From Cryptomeria japonica (taxonomy: Eukaryota > Streptophyta > Pinopsida > Cupressales > Cupressaceae), in the NCBI RefSeq assembly GCF_030272615.1, contig NC_081409.1, positions 617,013,755 through 617,077,754 of the forward strand: a stretch of DNA of 64,000 nucleotides. The letters run 5' to 3'. Under the pieces are notes generated by a model. It worked only from the letters and a program-made list of their open reading frames with translations, ran no database searches and was not told where the DNA came from. Numbering within the stretch: position 1 is the stretch's first letter; every line of letters starts with the position of its first letter. This document shows, piece by piece, positions 1 to 12,490 of this stretch. The position numbers were made by a program, and so were the translations under genes.

Positions 1-610
1 CAAAAGCTTAAAATGAACCTCATGATTTATTTTGGATGCATAAAATGAACTTCATGCTTTCCTTTTGGTGCTTAAAACAAAACTCAATCTTTTCTTTATT
101 GCATGGATAAAAGGACAACAAATCAAACACTTTTCTTTCTTGCCAGATTAGGGGAAAACACTTCATTTTGGGCTATAAAAAGAACCACAAATTTTCAATT
201 TTCTTGCAAAAGCTAAAAAGAACTACAAACTCACTTTCAAGTTTTGCAAAGGTTAAAAAGAATCCCATTTTTCCTTTTGTGCTAGTTAAAAAGAACTCCA
301 TTATTCCTTTGGTGCATAAAACAAACTCACTTCATTTTTGCAAAAGGATAAAAAGAATCTCACTTTCATTTTTTTGTACAAAGAAAAAAGAGTTTTCATT
401 AAGGATTGACTTCACGCTTTTCCTTTTGTTGACCAACATCATGATTTACTTTGTTGATCAACTTTGTTTTTCAAAGCTTTTGGAGATACACACTTTGCTA
501 TGAAAGGTTAAAAATAACACCATGCTTGTTGAAGCTACATCTCCAAATAGAAGGTAGAAAATCATTGCTTTGAAGGATAAAAAGAACTTTGTTTTCTTTT
601 TTTCGAAAGT
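1..610. repeat. Degenerate tandem array, unit about 45-50 bp
   Basis: The motif taaaaagaac, or close variants, recurs roughly every 45-50 bp, separated by T-rich stretches ending in ttttgc or ttttggtgc. Copies are strongly diverged. The open frames across it are by-products of low complexity. It probably starts left of the window. Confidence 0.6.
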
Positions 611-1439
611 GGACTTGGTATATGCTCTCCCCTTAACTAGGTGACCAAAAAGCCAAACCACTCTTAAAAGCTTTTTTTACTTCAAGTATTTTAAATCCTT
701 TAGCAGGCCCGCCCTCTTGAGTTTCTCTTAGAGCACCATTAATGGTCGGTGAGAGGGGAACGATCTAAGTGGGAAACAAATTTATTGCCAAGTGTTGCAA
801 CCCACTATAATCAAATGTGGAGGCTGATGAAAGTCACCTTCAACAATTTTGCTCAGTGAATAGCCTTCCCTAGTATCTTTAAGATACATAAAGCCTTTGT
901 TCTAAATGTTGGGAAGCCTCCCGAGGGAGTTTATCACTGAATACCAAACAAAAGCTTGATTACAAACCTTAGCATTATAAACTTTGAGCTGAGTCAGTTG
1001 CCAAACATTGGCAATATCATAGTGCAAGGGTGGGGAAGAATCCCCCCCAAGATCACTCACCATATATCTCATAGGATAGCTACTCAATTGTGAAGCAATT
1101 CACTTTGAGTTAATTTCTGGCAAAAGGCAAAAAAATGGGCGCCCCCTAGGGGATGACAAGGTTGTTTGAGATGACGGAGTATCGAGACTAGTGGGCTATG
1201 ATATTGGCAATGACCTTTGAATAAAGAGTCTATCTGATGTGTCTTTTGTTGTAAATCAAACCGGTGATAACATCGGGGATTTTAACACATCCTCAAAAGA
1301 ACATACACTCAATGTTTAGCATTAGGATGACCATTGTCTTCATTTGTGCTATGTATTATTGTCACAAATATTAGAATATCTTTCTAAGTATCCAACAATC
1401 AAACTCAAAAGTCAGTTCAAACAAGGAAAAATCATAAAG
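611..1439. other. Non-coding retroelement internal sequence, no gene seen
   Basis: No open frame longer than about 60 codons and no recognisable domain or RNA gene. It lies between the first array and the duplicated block, inside the left LTR element. Confidence 0.5.
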
Positions 1440-1740
1440 TGGAGAAGATTTCCAAATCCAACAAAGCATCTTTTGAGGTGGTTATCAACATTTCAACTAT
1501 CTTTAGGAAAGACTTTCATCCAACAAGATTAGGGGAGTATCAAACCAAGTGATCAAGAGTTTATCATCCAACTATCTCAACGACAACAATACCTAGCTAG
1601 GTATTCAAGTTAGTCAAATCAAGTTTCCATATTAGGAGACTTTATCCATATCATTTGATGTGCTTTGTCATAGGGGCCTATCGAACAAACCCTCTATTCG
1701 ACTTAGTAAGCTTGAGTATCCAAAATGAAGTATCCATCAA
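1440..1740. repeat. Copy 1 of a diverged 0.3-kb direct duplication
   Basis: Matches 2285-2577 through shared segments such as tttccaaatccaacaaagca, catccaacaa and gactttatccatatcattt in the same order and spacing. Substitutions and small indels are scattered throughout, so the duplication is old. Confidence 0.75.
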
Positions 1741-1799
1741 GTAATGCAAGTTATTTTTCAACACAACAAAAACATCAAAACAAAGAAATCAGGATAGTT

Positions 1800-2170
1800 A
1801 GCACGTAGGAGCAACATCCTAGTGCATCTCACCCATTCAGTAGCGCATTTGAACCAAAACATAGTGCTTTCATCACTCAACTTAGCGCACAAACAATATC
1901 ATACTAGTAAAAATTCAAGTAGTGCTTATCAACATCGGTGTAGCACATTAAAACATCAGCCTAGCGCATTCAAGGTATATTATAGCGCTTTTAGATCAAA
2001 CATGAGCACGTAATCAGGACATATTAGTGCATAACCTATCCAGAACAATCATTTTCAAATAGTATAAACTAGCGTGTAGGAGAGGCAACATAGCGCATAG
2101 AGAGATTTCTATAACACATCTTGAACATTCTTTACTGTATTCAATCTTTGTCTTAGCGCATGATCAAAAC
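1800..2170. repeat. Short-period array of tagcgcat-like motifs
   Basis: The words tagcgcat, tagtgcat and tagcgctt recur about every 25-35 bp, at least ten times, with variable spacers. It looks like a decayed minisatellite in the untranslated part of the left LTR element. The 63-codon frame at 1822-2013 is a by-product. Confidence 0.6.
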
Positions 2171-2284
2171 TAGGAAAAACAGAGAGAAAATCAGTCACTT
2201 TGGGAAAATTTTATCAATAGCCTCAAATACCCTTTTAGATCCTTTAGAAAACTCAATAGAAAAATTTCAAATCCAATCATTAGT

Positions 2285-2577
2285 GAGAAAATTTCCAAAT
2301 CCAACAAAGCACTCTTAGAACGAGTTTTCAAATCATCAACTAGCTTAAGATCAGACTTCATCCAACAAAATTAAAGAGTATCATAACAGTGATCAAAGTT
2401 TCACCATCCAACGGATTCTATAAAAAACACATACCTAGTATAATCCTTAAGTTGTCAAATCAAGTTTCCATATTGGGAGACTTTATCCATATCATTTGAC
2501 ACACTTTGTCATGATGGCGAATCAAACTAAACCTCTACTTGATAAAGTAAACTTGAGTATTCAAATGAAGTATCCAA
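2285..2577. repeat. Copy 2 of the 0.3-kb direct duplication
   Basis: Partner of 1440-1740, about 840 bp downstream, in the same orientation. Both copies end with the motif gagtat(c/t)caa followed by atgaagtatcc. Confidence 0.75.
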
Positions 2578-2803
2578 ATCCAACATCAACATCAATATTG
2601 ATCATTTGTGTATGACCACTCCCCACATTTTGAGAAGAAGAAGTCTTCATCAAAAGACTAAGTTAAAGAAGAGAAAACCTAGTTCTAAGGCACTTACCAA
2701 AAGGAGTAAATTTCTCTACATCAACCTATAAAAAAAATCAACTTTGATCATTCATATGACCATTCATCATTAAACAGAGAAAAATGAAACTCAGTCAAAG
2801 GAA

Positions 2804-3085
2804 ATGAGTCCTAGCATAAATCAAGATCATAATGTCATGATTTCCCAATCTCATCCCATCTTCAATCAAGATCCCACCTATCGAGAATCTTATGATGATC
2901 CCCTAATCTTTTGGTATTCCATCCATGATGATCCCCTTTCATCTCAAGAGCAAAGTCCCATTCAACATCCACCTCTTAAGCAAAAGCATGATATCCCTTC
3001 CATCTCCTTCACTAGTCTAATTCCAAATCAAGAGGAAAGCACAAACTCAAATGATCCTACACCAAGTCAAAATCAAGATCAATGA
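2804..3085 (+). other. Small open frame of doubtful reality (93 codons)
   Basis: An ATG-initiated frame encodes a Ser/Pro/Gln/Asp-rich peptide with no recognisable domain, ending just before the 48-bp array. Its composition (many SQ, DP and QD pairs) is of the kind produced by degenerate repeats. It sits in the coding-poor left element where gag or pol would normally be. I do not recognise it and think it more likely non-coding. Confidence 0.15.
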
Positions 3086-3087
3086 AT

Positions 3088-3279
3088 CTCTTCATCCTCC
3101 AAATCCATTTTAGATCCTTTCATTCCAAAGTCAAACTCTTCATCCTCCAATTCTATCTTAGGTTCTTTCATTCCAAAGTCAAACTCTTGATCTTCCAAAT
3201 CCATTTTAGATCCTTTCATTCCAAAGTCAAACTCTTCATCTTCCAAATCCATCTTAGGTCCTTTCATTCCACAATCAAA
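3088..3279. repeat. 48-bp tandem repeat, four copies
   Basis: Four head-to-tail 48-bp units, each containing tttcattccaaagtcaaa and a variant of ctcttcatcctccaa. Because 48 is divisible by three and the unit lacks stops in some frames, both strands stay open through it, giving two mirror-image repeat peptides. Neither looks like a real protein. Confidence 0.9.
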
Positions 3280-3669
3280 ATCTCCATCCCTTCCATCAAT
3301 CTTGGGTCGTTACCTCCATTTATCCACCAATCCATCACCTCAAATGATCCATAAGAAAAATCAACAAAGGAACCCATCTTTGAACTTCTTTCAACCATCT
3401 ATCTAAACATCTCCCACTTCCCAAATCTATTCTTCCATAATTTTCTCTATCTATTTTGGGTCCTTATGTCCCAAAAATTCAATTTTATTCCATCTCTTCA
3501 TCACTTCTCAAGTTTCAACACTCATCTTGAATACATTTCCATCTATCCTCACACAAATATTCAATCATTCTATCTATTATCCAACACCTCTTTTCTATCC
3601 TTCAATCCCTATCATTTAATCCTTTTCATAAATTCATCATCTGTGAAATAGGCATTTGTGTCATTTTGT

Positions 3670-4330
3670 CACATACTTGCCCATGCTCAAATCTCAGGTT
3701 CAATCCTTTTCCTAGATATCTACTCATGAAATGCTTCAGAATCTAAGGTTGTTCCTCTTTAACATTTTATTTTGGTTGGGATACACACTCAATCCAAAAA
3801 AGAACCACTTATCGTATCTTGGTACTGACATCTTTTGATTACTATATCTCATACGCTTAATCAATTTCTCTAAATCATTGTGATCTCTTAGTTGAAGACA
3901 TGGCTAGTGAAAAATCTAAAATCTTGCTTCAGTGCCACTGCAATTATCAGACCCATGTAAGTTTCATCACTTACAAGCCAATGCTGGAAAAATAAAGAGC
4001 AAAAAGAAATATCAAAAGATCAAAATCAAGAAAAGAAAAGAAATATCAAGAAAATGCAATGAAATACAATATCAAAATGCTTGGCTATGGGAACATGCAA
4101 GTAACTCCATCGGGGCTATGGATGCCTAGCTGGCAATGGATCAATATTTGTAAGATTACAATGATAACCTCGTCAGGGCTATAGACGCTCGCTGGTAGCA
4201 AGGCTCTATCCAGGATGCTTTTGAAGTCAAGATAACTCATGTAGCTAGCCATGCTTGATTCTAAAGATTACAATGATCATATGAGCGGGAATGAACCCAC
4301 TTGCACACACATGGGTAATCAAAGACTAAG
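3670..4330 (+). other. Conserved post-integrase block of the Tat family
   Basis: Diverged but collinear with 32330-33010, downstream of the integrase of the + strand Tat relic. Shared landmarks, in order, include ctctaaatcattgt, atgctggaa or atgcaaaag after a shared ttacttataggccaatg-like stretch, catggctatgggaacat, gtaactccatc, ctggcaatgga, aacctc(g/a)tcagggctata, ctatccaggatgcttttgaa and aatgatcat(a)agagc. It links the coding-poor left element to the Tat family. Function is unknown. Confidence 0.75.
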
Positions 4331-4618
4331 TACCTTGATCCAGTTTGGGATTCTTCTTCCCTTTTGAGTGTACTTCCTATTTGCTAGAAATGTTCAGTTG
4401 AATGTTCCAGAGGTTATAAGTGTGGGTTGGGTCTTTATATTTCAAAAGTTTAGGAACACTTATTAAGATGATGCTAAATATTGTGACAATCTTACATATC
4501 ACCTCTTTGCAAATGGAAACCTCTATGCTTGGGGGAAAATTTCATTCACTCTATTCTTCCTACCATATCTCCCATTATCCTTCCTCCAATATCCATTACC
4601 CTATCTGAATTCATCATT

Positions 4619-5075
4619 ATCTATGATCTTGCTTCACCTCATCCATATCCTCTAATCCATATCCTTTATCCTATCTATTCATTGCTTCTATCATCCAGTG
4701 CTATCTATGATCTTGCTTCACCTCATCCATATCCTCTAATCCATACCATCTATCCTATTTATTCATAGCTTCTATCATCCAATGCTATCTACGATCTTGC
4801 TTCACCTCATCCATATCCTCTAATCCATATCCCTTATCCTATCCATTCATTGCTTCTATCATCCAATGCTATCTACGATCTTGCTTTACCTCATCCACAT
4901 CCTCTAATCCATACCATCTATCCTATCCATTCATTGCTTCTATCATCTAGTGCTATCTATGATCTTGCTTCTCCTTATCCATATCCTCTAATCCATATCC
5001 ATATATCCTATCTATTCATTGCTTCCATCATCCAGTGCTACCTATGATCTTGTTTCTCCTATCCATATCCTAGCT
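4619..5075. repeat. 84-bp tandem repeat, about 5.4 copies
   Basis: Each 84-bp unit (28 codons) contains atctatgatcttgcttc, catatcctctaatccata and ctatcattgcttctatcatc variants. Copies are roughly 90% alike. The open frames at 4529-5264 arise from the unit length and are not genes. It lies in the untranslated region of the left LTR element. Confidence 0.9.
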
Positions 5076-5414
5076 CTATCCATATCCACTTTTCCATCCT
5101 TGATCTTGAACAAAACTATGGACAAAAAATCCATTTACACCTCAATGGTTCAGTCATCCATTCATAATATTCCTTGTCTTTCTATACATTGGGGCAACCA
5201 AATATATCTTTTTTCTAATCCAAAAACTCAAAAAAATCAAAATATCCAAAAAATAAAAAATTAAAAAATCGACAAAATCGAATAAAATTTGAAAATCAAA
5301 GCATGAATGCATGGCCCATCAAATCAAATCAACAATAGGAAAACTCTCAAAATCTATAATCAAACTGATCACATGTCTTGTTAATCAATTCATCACTTGA
5401 AATCTATCAACATC
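5076..5414. other. A-rich spacer, no gene seen
   Basis: Contains a strongly A-rich stretch around 5215-5300 with repeated caaaaaatc-like words, similar in style to 33330-33660 in the + strand Tat relic. No coding signal. Confidence 0.5.
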
Positions 5415-5655
5415 AAAATGTCTTATACAGGAATGGGTACGCTCGAAACCAGACATATCGATCTTATACGGGGTACTCACTCTTTGAAACCAAGATATTC
5501 CTATCAATCATCGAGTCTTGATAATCAATCCATCTATTAACATCAACATCAATATGTCTTATACAAGGATAGGTACACTCGAAACCAGGCAAATCGGTCT
5601 TATACGGGGTAGTCACTCTTTGAAACCGGACATTCTTATCAATCATCGAACAAAT
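5415..5655. repeat. Two copies of a 138-bp unit with the cttatac/gaaacc motif
   Basis: Two units start at atgtcttatac (about 5418 and 5556). Each contains tcgaaaccag, tcttatacggggta and cactctttgaaacc. The sub-motif (cttatac ... gaaaccaga) also builds the array at 11780-12115 and occurs reverse-complemented at 63816-63925. Confidence 0.8.
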
Positions 5656-6589
5656 CAAAACGATGGCATATATCAGTATGATTGTTGGATTTTGTTCTAG
5701 TTAGCCTTATCTTTATCAATTGATGGCAGTACATGTTTCACAAATCATATTGTACATATCATATCCACCCATCTGAGACATCACTAGAAATTCACAAATG
5801 CTTATCAATCCTGGACATACTTAGTGTAGTCACTGTCCTTGGTTTATCTGAATCAGTTATCCAAATCGTATCCCACCATGGCTTGGTGATCAGTGTACAT
5901 ATCCATATCGAAGTAGTATCAATAGCAAGGGGCAAAATCCTAACCTCGCTGGGGGAATTTCACCTTCACGATTTTCAACATCAGACCAAACACGTAGCAA
6001 GACAACAAGGATCATAACAACTAACAAATACAAATGACAATGCAAGATGGCTAGACATTAGGGACTTGAACTAATTTAAACTAAACAAAAGATCTATTTG
6101 CAAGATGTTTTAATTGACAAGAATACATTTCCAATAGCATGCATTTTTACTTATGGTTGTTAATTTTTGCTTATTATATCTCCTAAGTGACTGAAGGATG
6201 TCTCAACGACTGGAGAAGCAAGGAAGGAATGTGATTTTTTATTTGTTTTCTATCTATGAGTGAAGTCTTTTATCATGCAAATTTGTCCTACGAAGCAATC
6301 AGGTGACATATCGCTAAGGACATTTTGGATTTGTATGAGACAAAGGTTAACTCTTGTTTGTTTTATGGAAGCAACACTCAGGTCATCTTGGTTCAATTAT
6401 ACCTCGATGCTTATGTCATCTTGCAATATCAAAATCCATGTAAGTTATACTCAAGTTGTTATGGTTCAATTATACCATGATGCTTGTATCAACTTTCAAC
6501 AAATCAAGGCCCGATGATGAAAACAAAGGAAGCACTGGCACTTTGATCAAAACAGATGGCAACATTGAGAATGAGAATGCATATTAAGC
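5656..6589. other. Non-coding internal sequence, no gene seen
   Basis: Short open frames (94 codons at 5733, 85 at 6260) show no domain, no compositional bias of a protein and no homologue among the other elements here. I treat the stretch as retroelement untranslated sequence. Confidence 0.4.
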
Positions 6590-6923
6590 TTTGCATTAGC
6601 TGCACATCATTATCATCTTAATCTTGCATTATGTTGCATATCATTTTAAATATTGCATTTAGTTGCATATCATTTTAAATCTTGCATTAGTTGCACATCA
6701 TTATCATCATCATATTCTTACATCTCATATCATACATCTCATTTTCAATAAACATCTCATATCATTATCATTATCATTATCATTATCATTATCATTATCA
6801 TGAACGTCTCACATCATACTTCTCATTTTCAAGATACATCTCATCATCATCATCTAGTCGCATTCATCATTGCATCAATCACATGCATATATATCACATC
6901 ATCATGGAATCTTTCTTCACTTC
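6590..6923. repeat. Low-complexity tract with a (ATCATT)n hexamer array
   Basis: Degenerate units of ttgcattagttgcacatcat type at 6590-6710 are followed by a clean hexamer array of atcatt at about 6761-6800 and further atcatc-rich sequence. The solo LTR interrupts it at 6924, using ACTTC at 6919-6923 as target site. Confidence 0.8.
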
Positions 6924-8682
6924 TGTAATGCCCATACCCTAGTTAGACTTGTAAAACCCGTTTGAACATGATTGACTTCCTATGCGGCATTCTTGAATGG
7001 TAGGTTAACCATGGTGAAATGCGTAGTTTAGATAATATAAATAACTGTGCATACCTAATTATTGTGCTTTTGCATCGATTCTTGTGTAAATGTAATTGTT
7101 CCTAACCCTTGTGATAAATCTTGAGCTAACGCCTTCATTGAATATGTATTCGTATATGCATGCTTGTATGAATTCATGAGTGCAGGAGATTGCAGGTACA
7201 ACACCGCTTAGGGCAAGGTTCATCTCCTTTGGAATTTGCAAGGTTGAGTATGCTCCTTCATCTTTAGAATTCGGATTTAGTGGTCATATAACTCTCGTCT
7301 TGCCTTAGCCATGGTTAGGTGAGCTTCGGGTGTGGATTCGTGGGGCTTGCTTTTCATTGGGATGCATGTCGAGAGATTTGGAGGACTTCCTCGATTTGCA
7401 TGCCTTGCGCGAGGTAAGTGAGGTTTGTTATTCTAAGTATTAAATTCAAAATTTATGAGTAGACGTGCACATTAGTAATTTAGAAATTTAAATGGGTAGC
7501 TTCCTTTATACGATTAATCATTAATTTAAGAGATTGCTTTAAATTATTATCGTGGCAAGCTTAAGGTATTTAACTGGGGTTAGCGTGCTCATTTACACAT
7601 TTGTAACATTTACGCGTATGTAGTTGGGAAATTAGAATAAATAAGATTCTTGCATTAGATTAGTCATTTATTTAAAAATGTCGCTTTATTATGTTATAGC
7701 GAGTTAATTTAATAGCTAATTTTAAAATAACGAATTTATTGAGTTATGCATTTTAGAAAGGAAAATTTTAAAGTCATTTGGGAGATAGAAATAAATTACT
7801 CATTTCCGCATTTTGGAAGAAAAAGGGGTAAATTATTATTATTAAACGAAATTATTTCCTTTTTACTTGTAAAGTCGATATAGTATAAAAGTTTGATTTT
7901 TTTTTTAGAAAATTAAATTTATCAAATGCCTTACCCGGTCAATAGTTTCAAAATAAGAAGTAGGCCTAAAATTTGAAGTGAGAAATTAAAATTCAAAACG
8001 CAATAAGAAATAGAAGTATTTTAATTCTAATAAGGAAAGCAAATAAGATGTATTAAATAATGTAAATGAATGATTTCCATTTTCATTTTCATTAATTTTA
8101 TTTTAAAAATAAATGCCTAATTTCAAAATTAAAAATTAGGGTAAAATTAGGGTTTTTTCTTTTTAACCTAGTTTTGTAGACATTTTGGGGGTTCTCTTTT
8201 GGGGGAAAAATGTGGGAGAAAATGGAGGGGATTTGGATTGAAGCAGCAGATTGGGGAAGCTCTTCATCAAGATTCATGCCCGGAATTTGCATTATGAGGT
8301 AGGATTCGAATCTACTCCTATATTTATTTTTTAATACAAAAAAAAAGTATTACCCATGAATGTGTTTAAGGTTTAGTTTTCAGTCTTCTCCCAAACTTGG
8401 TTGTTTTTGAATTAGATCCTTGTTCTTAATGGATTTTGTGATTTTTAACTTGATAGGAAACATTTTTCCCATAATGGAGATCTTGATATAAATCTGGTAA
8501 TGAATGGGTCTGTAAAAAGGAATAAAAAAAAAATAAATAAAAATGATGGGAGCTGTGTATGCATTTATCCCTGTATTTGAGGTTTATTTTTGATAAAATC
8601 CAACTGTAAGTCGGATTCATATGTTATCAAAAAAAAAAAAAATATATAAAAAATTTGATATTGGTCTGGGCGTTATTTCTTT

Positions 8683-8957
8683 TTGGTGTCCGAAACGGGA
8701 CTGTGCGTGTCTTATAACCCTCGGTTTGGGGTTGGAGGGCGGGGAGCGGAGCTCCACCCGCTCCTCCTCCCCTCCCCTTCCCCCGCTCGCCTCCACATCT
8801 GTTTCCCCCGTTCGCCACCCCGTTGGCTCCCTCCTCCGCTCGCATGTATAAGAAACGGCGGCCGCGGTAGCCGCAGGGCGCCGCGGACCTGCGGCCATCG
8901 CAGTGGCGCCGCCACACGAAATTCCCTGCGTTAGGGCTCGCTTGGGGTTCGGTCGCC
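8683..8957 (+). promoter_or_regulatory. GC-rich, CpG-dense core with TATA-like box in the solo LTR
   Basis: About 270 bp of strongly GC-rich sequence inside an otherwise AT-rich LTR, containing many CG dinucleotides, gcggccgcgg and a TATA-like tataaga at 8847-8853. This is where an LTR promoter would sit near the U3/R junction on the + strand. Overlapping open frames of 60-110 codons on both strands are a side effect of high GC. The promoter role is inference. Confidence 0.45.
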
Positions 8958-9305
8958 ACTTTTTTTTTTTACTTCTAAAATGTTTTTGTTAAATTTTATT
9001 TCCACTCAGTATTTTATGTATGATTTAAAACTCGAGTTTCGGGTCTTTTCATGGTATTTTAAAAAAAAGGGAGATGCTTGATTAGTATAAATGTATTTGA
9101 GTAATATTTTGCATTATAACAATGAATTGGGAATTTTGATTTTAGTAAAGAGTGTATTTTTTTTTAAAATAGAAAAAAAAAAAGAGGATAAATGTGTATA
9201 TTAAAATATAGGCTAATATAGATATCATCTATTTAGCATATATTGTTAATTACACATATAGGTTTTGGGCTTTAGTATAGCCATGACTTTCATTGTAGTT
9301 TTTTT

Positions 9306-9336
<31 letters not shown>

Positions 9337-10506
9337 AAAAAAACAAATGATAGTTGATTATAAGATAGTGAATAAATTTCATGAGGGTAATGGACTTTAA
9401 TTTCTCTTTTTTTTTTATTTTATGTATGCAATAGAGGCTTAGTTTAGCTTGGGAATGATTTGTCCATTCCTCCATTTACTCTTAATGTATCTTGCTCCTG
9501 TAGCAGTAAGGGTTGTTTTTGTATCATTAAACAGGGGTTAGATTATTGTTGTAAAACTAACATGTCATTAACGTTTATCTAAGATATAATTTGTTTGTCT
9601 AGATGCTTAAGACAACTTGGTAAGATGTTGTAATTACCTGTTAACTCTAGAGGACGACCCATTATTATTTTAGTAGTCAATGCGTCTGTTATAGTAGCAC
9701 GTCTTGCTAGGTTTGTTTTGAACCCGGACATTTGGGTTAGTTGTGTTGGTCATAACCGATTTCGCCCCTAGTCAAGTAACGTCAGTCATTAGAACCTGTA
9801 TTTGCTTGAATTGTCAGTTGGATCTGCTTTAGAAGGGACCAATTATGTATATCCCGATCGAAGTGTCTGTTGTATATTGATTGTATTCGCCTAAGTGGCA
9901 AGATGTAAAAGACTTATAAATCATGTATTCCTAACGATATAATACCAAAGGGGTCTTGCAGTTGAGCAGACCCGGAGATGTAGCCCATCCGGGGTGAACT
10001 CCGAGATCATATCTGTGTTATGCGATGTTTATAGCGTGCTTTGTTTTATGTTTTAAATTATCATGAATGGTTGTATTCTTGCATGAGTGTATGGTGGAAA
10101 TTTAATGAATTCAAATTTAAGTGCATAATATTAAACATCTGGATAAATGTAGTTATTTAAGTTCATAAACATTGTGAACCACGATTATGGCAAAGTATTT
10201 AAAATATTGTAATTAAAGTTGTAAAAAAAAATAATAATTTGATAATGTTAATTTAAATTGTAATAGTGGAAGAAATCTAGTTAGAATTACTTCATTGGAT
10301 TAATTTGTTAATAAGTATGTTAATGGATTGAATGTAAAAGGGAAAACAAAGTTAAAACTTATGTCACAATTCCCAGATTGAGATTAAAAGGTTGAACATC
10401 ATATAAACATCTATCTTTTTACCTTAGTGAATGAATTCACGCCATGTTAATTATGCTTCATTGCATTGGATGATTTGTTAAGTTATTTCACGCTTTAACC
10501 TTAACT

Positions 10507-10660
10507 ATAATCCTCACCAGAGTAATTTGATAATCGTGTGGACTCAATTAGGTAATTCATGTTGTATATTGGATGAATATACTTAGTAATTTATGTTGTA
10601 ATTATAACCAATAATCCTCACCAGATTTATTTTATAATTGGGTGAGCTCAATTAGATATC
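10507..10660. repeat. About 104-bp tandem duplication inside the solo LTR
   Basis: The sequence ataatcctcaccaga followed by an ataattgggtgagctcaatt-like stretch occurs at about 10507 and again at about 10611, with diverged filler. It is a local duplication in the right half of the long LTR. Confidence 0.6.
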
Positions 10661-11779
10661 CATATTTTTAATCCCTTATAAAAGGAATCCCTCATGATTG
10701 CTAAAATTAATCTAAAATGGAAAAGTAATTGATTTGTCGTTTATACATTAAATCTTAGTAAAAGTATCTCTCGCATATTACTTTCATTTAACAAAAAAAA
10801 AAAAGATATGCAATAAGATAATTGTATTTTAATTCTAATAGAAGAACGCCATTATGATCTTATTACTCTAAACTTGAAATGATGAATGTCATCTAGTTAA
10901 CGATACTTTAAATTGAAGGATGCTCTCGTGTGTTCTAATGCATATCCATCTTAATGAAATTAGTCCATTTATTTGCATTATTAAAACTTCAAATGAAATT
11001 CCATGACTACTCACATTATACCTTTCATATAAGAACTACAACTCATTAGTTGGCTATGCATGAAATCAAATGAAGGGATCTCACTCTAATTGTTGTAGTT
11101 AATCCTTAAGGAACGAGTTCTTCTTATTAACCATACCTTTTAATATTTAAGAAATATATATCAAATGAGGGTGGATACTTTAAAATCAAATGGAGGGATC
11201 CTCATTTTATTAATCGTAGTTTAACCTCAAATGAATGAATCTCATTAGGCATATTTTTTTTTAAACATTAAAGGATGAAATCAATTGTGAATGGATACCA
11301 CAAACCCAAGGAATGAACTTCATTATATTAAACGCATGAACCCTTTTGGGGGCCTCTTAATGTAATTATGAAATTAAAGTGCAATGAGTAAATAACCCCC
11401 TCGATGGCCTCCTCACCAACCAAAGTAATTGAACGTTCCCTAAAGTTATAAGATGTCAAACCATAGAACACATATATAATCAAGATCTATGCATCATCTC
11501 GTAATTATAATATCCAGTTTAATGGATCTAATGACGCAAGTTGAGTTAGGTGTGAAGTTATGTAATCGCGTTGGGAAACTCCTTAGGATCGTTTTAGCCT
11601 TCCGCTGTGATATCTAAGTTGTCAGATAACTTCAAACTATCTTAATGTTGTAACTTTTCATTAACGCTCTTAATTAATATTAAAAAAAAATAAATTTACA
11701 CTCTATTTGAGTGTTTTTAACTTAAACCCTTAGGGGTTTCCTGGCGGGGCATTACAACTTCCATATCTTCATCATTATT

Positions 11780-12115
11780 CCAGCTATCATCTATCATGTC
11801 TTATGCAGGATGTATCTTTCCTAAAACTAGATGTTTTGATCATCTCTTAATCAAGATTTATTTTTCCCGAAACTAGATGTTTTGATCAGCTCTTATACAG
11901 GATATATCGTTCCCGAAACCAGATGTTTTGATCAGGTCTTATATAGGATATATCGTTCCTGAAACCAGACACTTTGATCATCTTTGTCTTATACAAGTGG
12001 TATCATTCTTGAAACCAGACACTTTGATCATCTTTGTCTTATACAGGTGGTGTCATTCTTGAAACCAGAAGTTTTGATCATTATTGTCTAATATAGGAGG
12101 TGTCATACCTGAAAC
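11780..12115. repeat. Seven-copy array, unit about 45-50 bp (cttatacagg..gaaaccaga)
   Basis: Seven degenerate units each hold a variant of tcttatacagg, then tatc(g/t)ttcc, then gaaaccaga and ttttgatca. It lies directly 5' of the last 370 bp before the polypurine tract. The same motif occurs at 5415-5655 and, inverted, at 63816-63925. Confidence 0.85.
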
Positions 12116-12490
12116 CAGACTTGATCTGAATCTAATCAATCTTAATCCCAATCCAATCAATCTAATCAATCTTATCAAACCCATGCATGTCCTCATTGTC
12201 CACTCTTCTATATTTCAAATAGCATTCTTCTTGTTTCAAGAGATCATTCATTCCTTTTGTGCACGAATGATCTCCCGAGGGGGCATTATCATATCAAATC
12301 TCGACATCAGTTTCATATCAAATCATTTCTTCATATCTAGGGCATCATCAATATCATTCATCAAATCTGGGGCATCATATTGACTTTTCATATCAAATCA
12401 ATTTTTCATATCCACAACATCATATCGATCAAATTTTGATAGCATATCTGGCAAATTTTCTTTGAATCAACATGTGCACACATGTCACTT

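Larger units (their letters stand above)
6924..11756 (+). mobile_element. Very long solo LTR (4833 bp) with TSD ACTTC
   Basis: It starts TGTAATGCCC and ends GGGGCATTACA, a 10-bp inverted terminus beginning TG and ending CA. ACTTC at 6919-6923 and 11757-11761 is a perfect 5-bp target duplication. No gag or pol is present, and I see no direct repeat between its two ends, so it is not a short complete element. A solo LTR left by recombination between the two LTRs of a long-LTR Gypsy element fits best. Del/Tekay-type chromoviruses are known for multi-kb LTRs with similar termini. A non-autonomous DNA transposon with short inverted ends is the alternative, but 5-bp duplications and TG..CA favour an LTR. 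The + orientation is inferred only from a TATA-like box at 8847. Confidence 0.75.

Noticed and set aside
3079-3354. Repeat-peptide frames on both strands over the 48-bp array
   Set aside because: Both come from a stop-free 48-bp unit. There is no start context, domain or flanking coding signal.
4529-5264. Open frames through the 84-bp array
   Set aside because: The repeat unit length is a multiple of three. Frames break as soon as the array ends.
8617-8959. Cluster of overlapping open frames on both strands in the GC-rich island
   Set aside because: High GC removes stop codons in every frame. The peptides are Arg/Gly/Pro-rich and mirror each other, with no domain, and the region lies inside an LTR.
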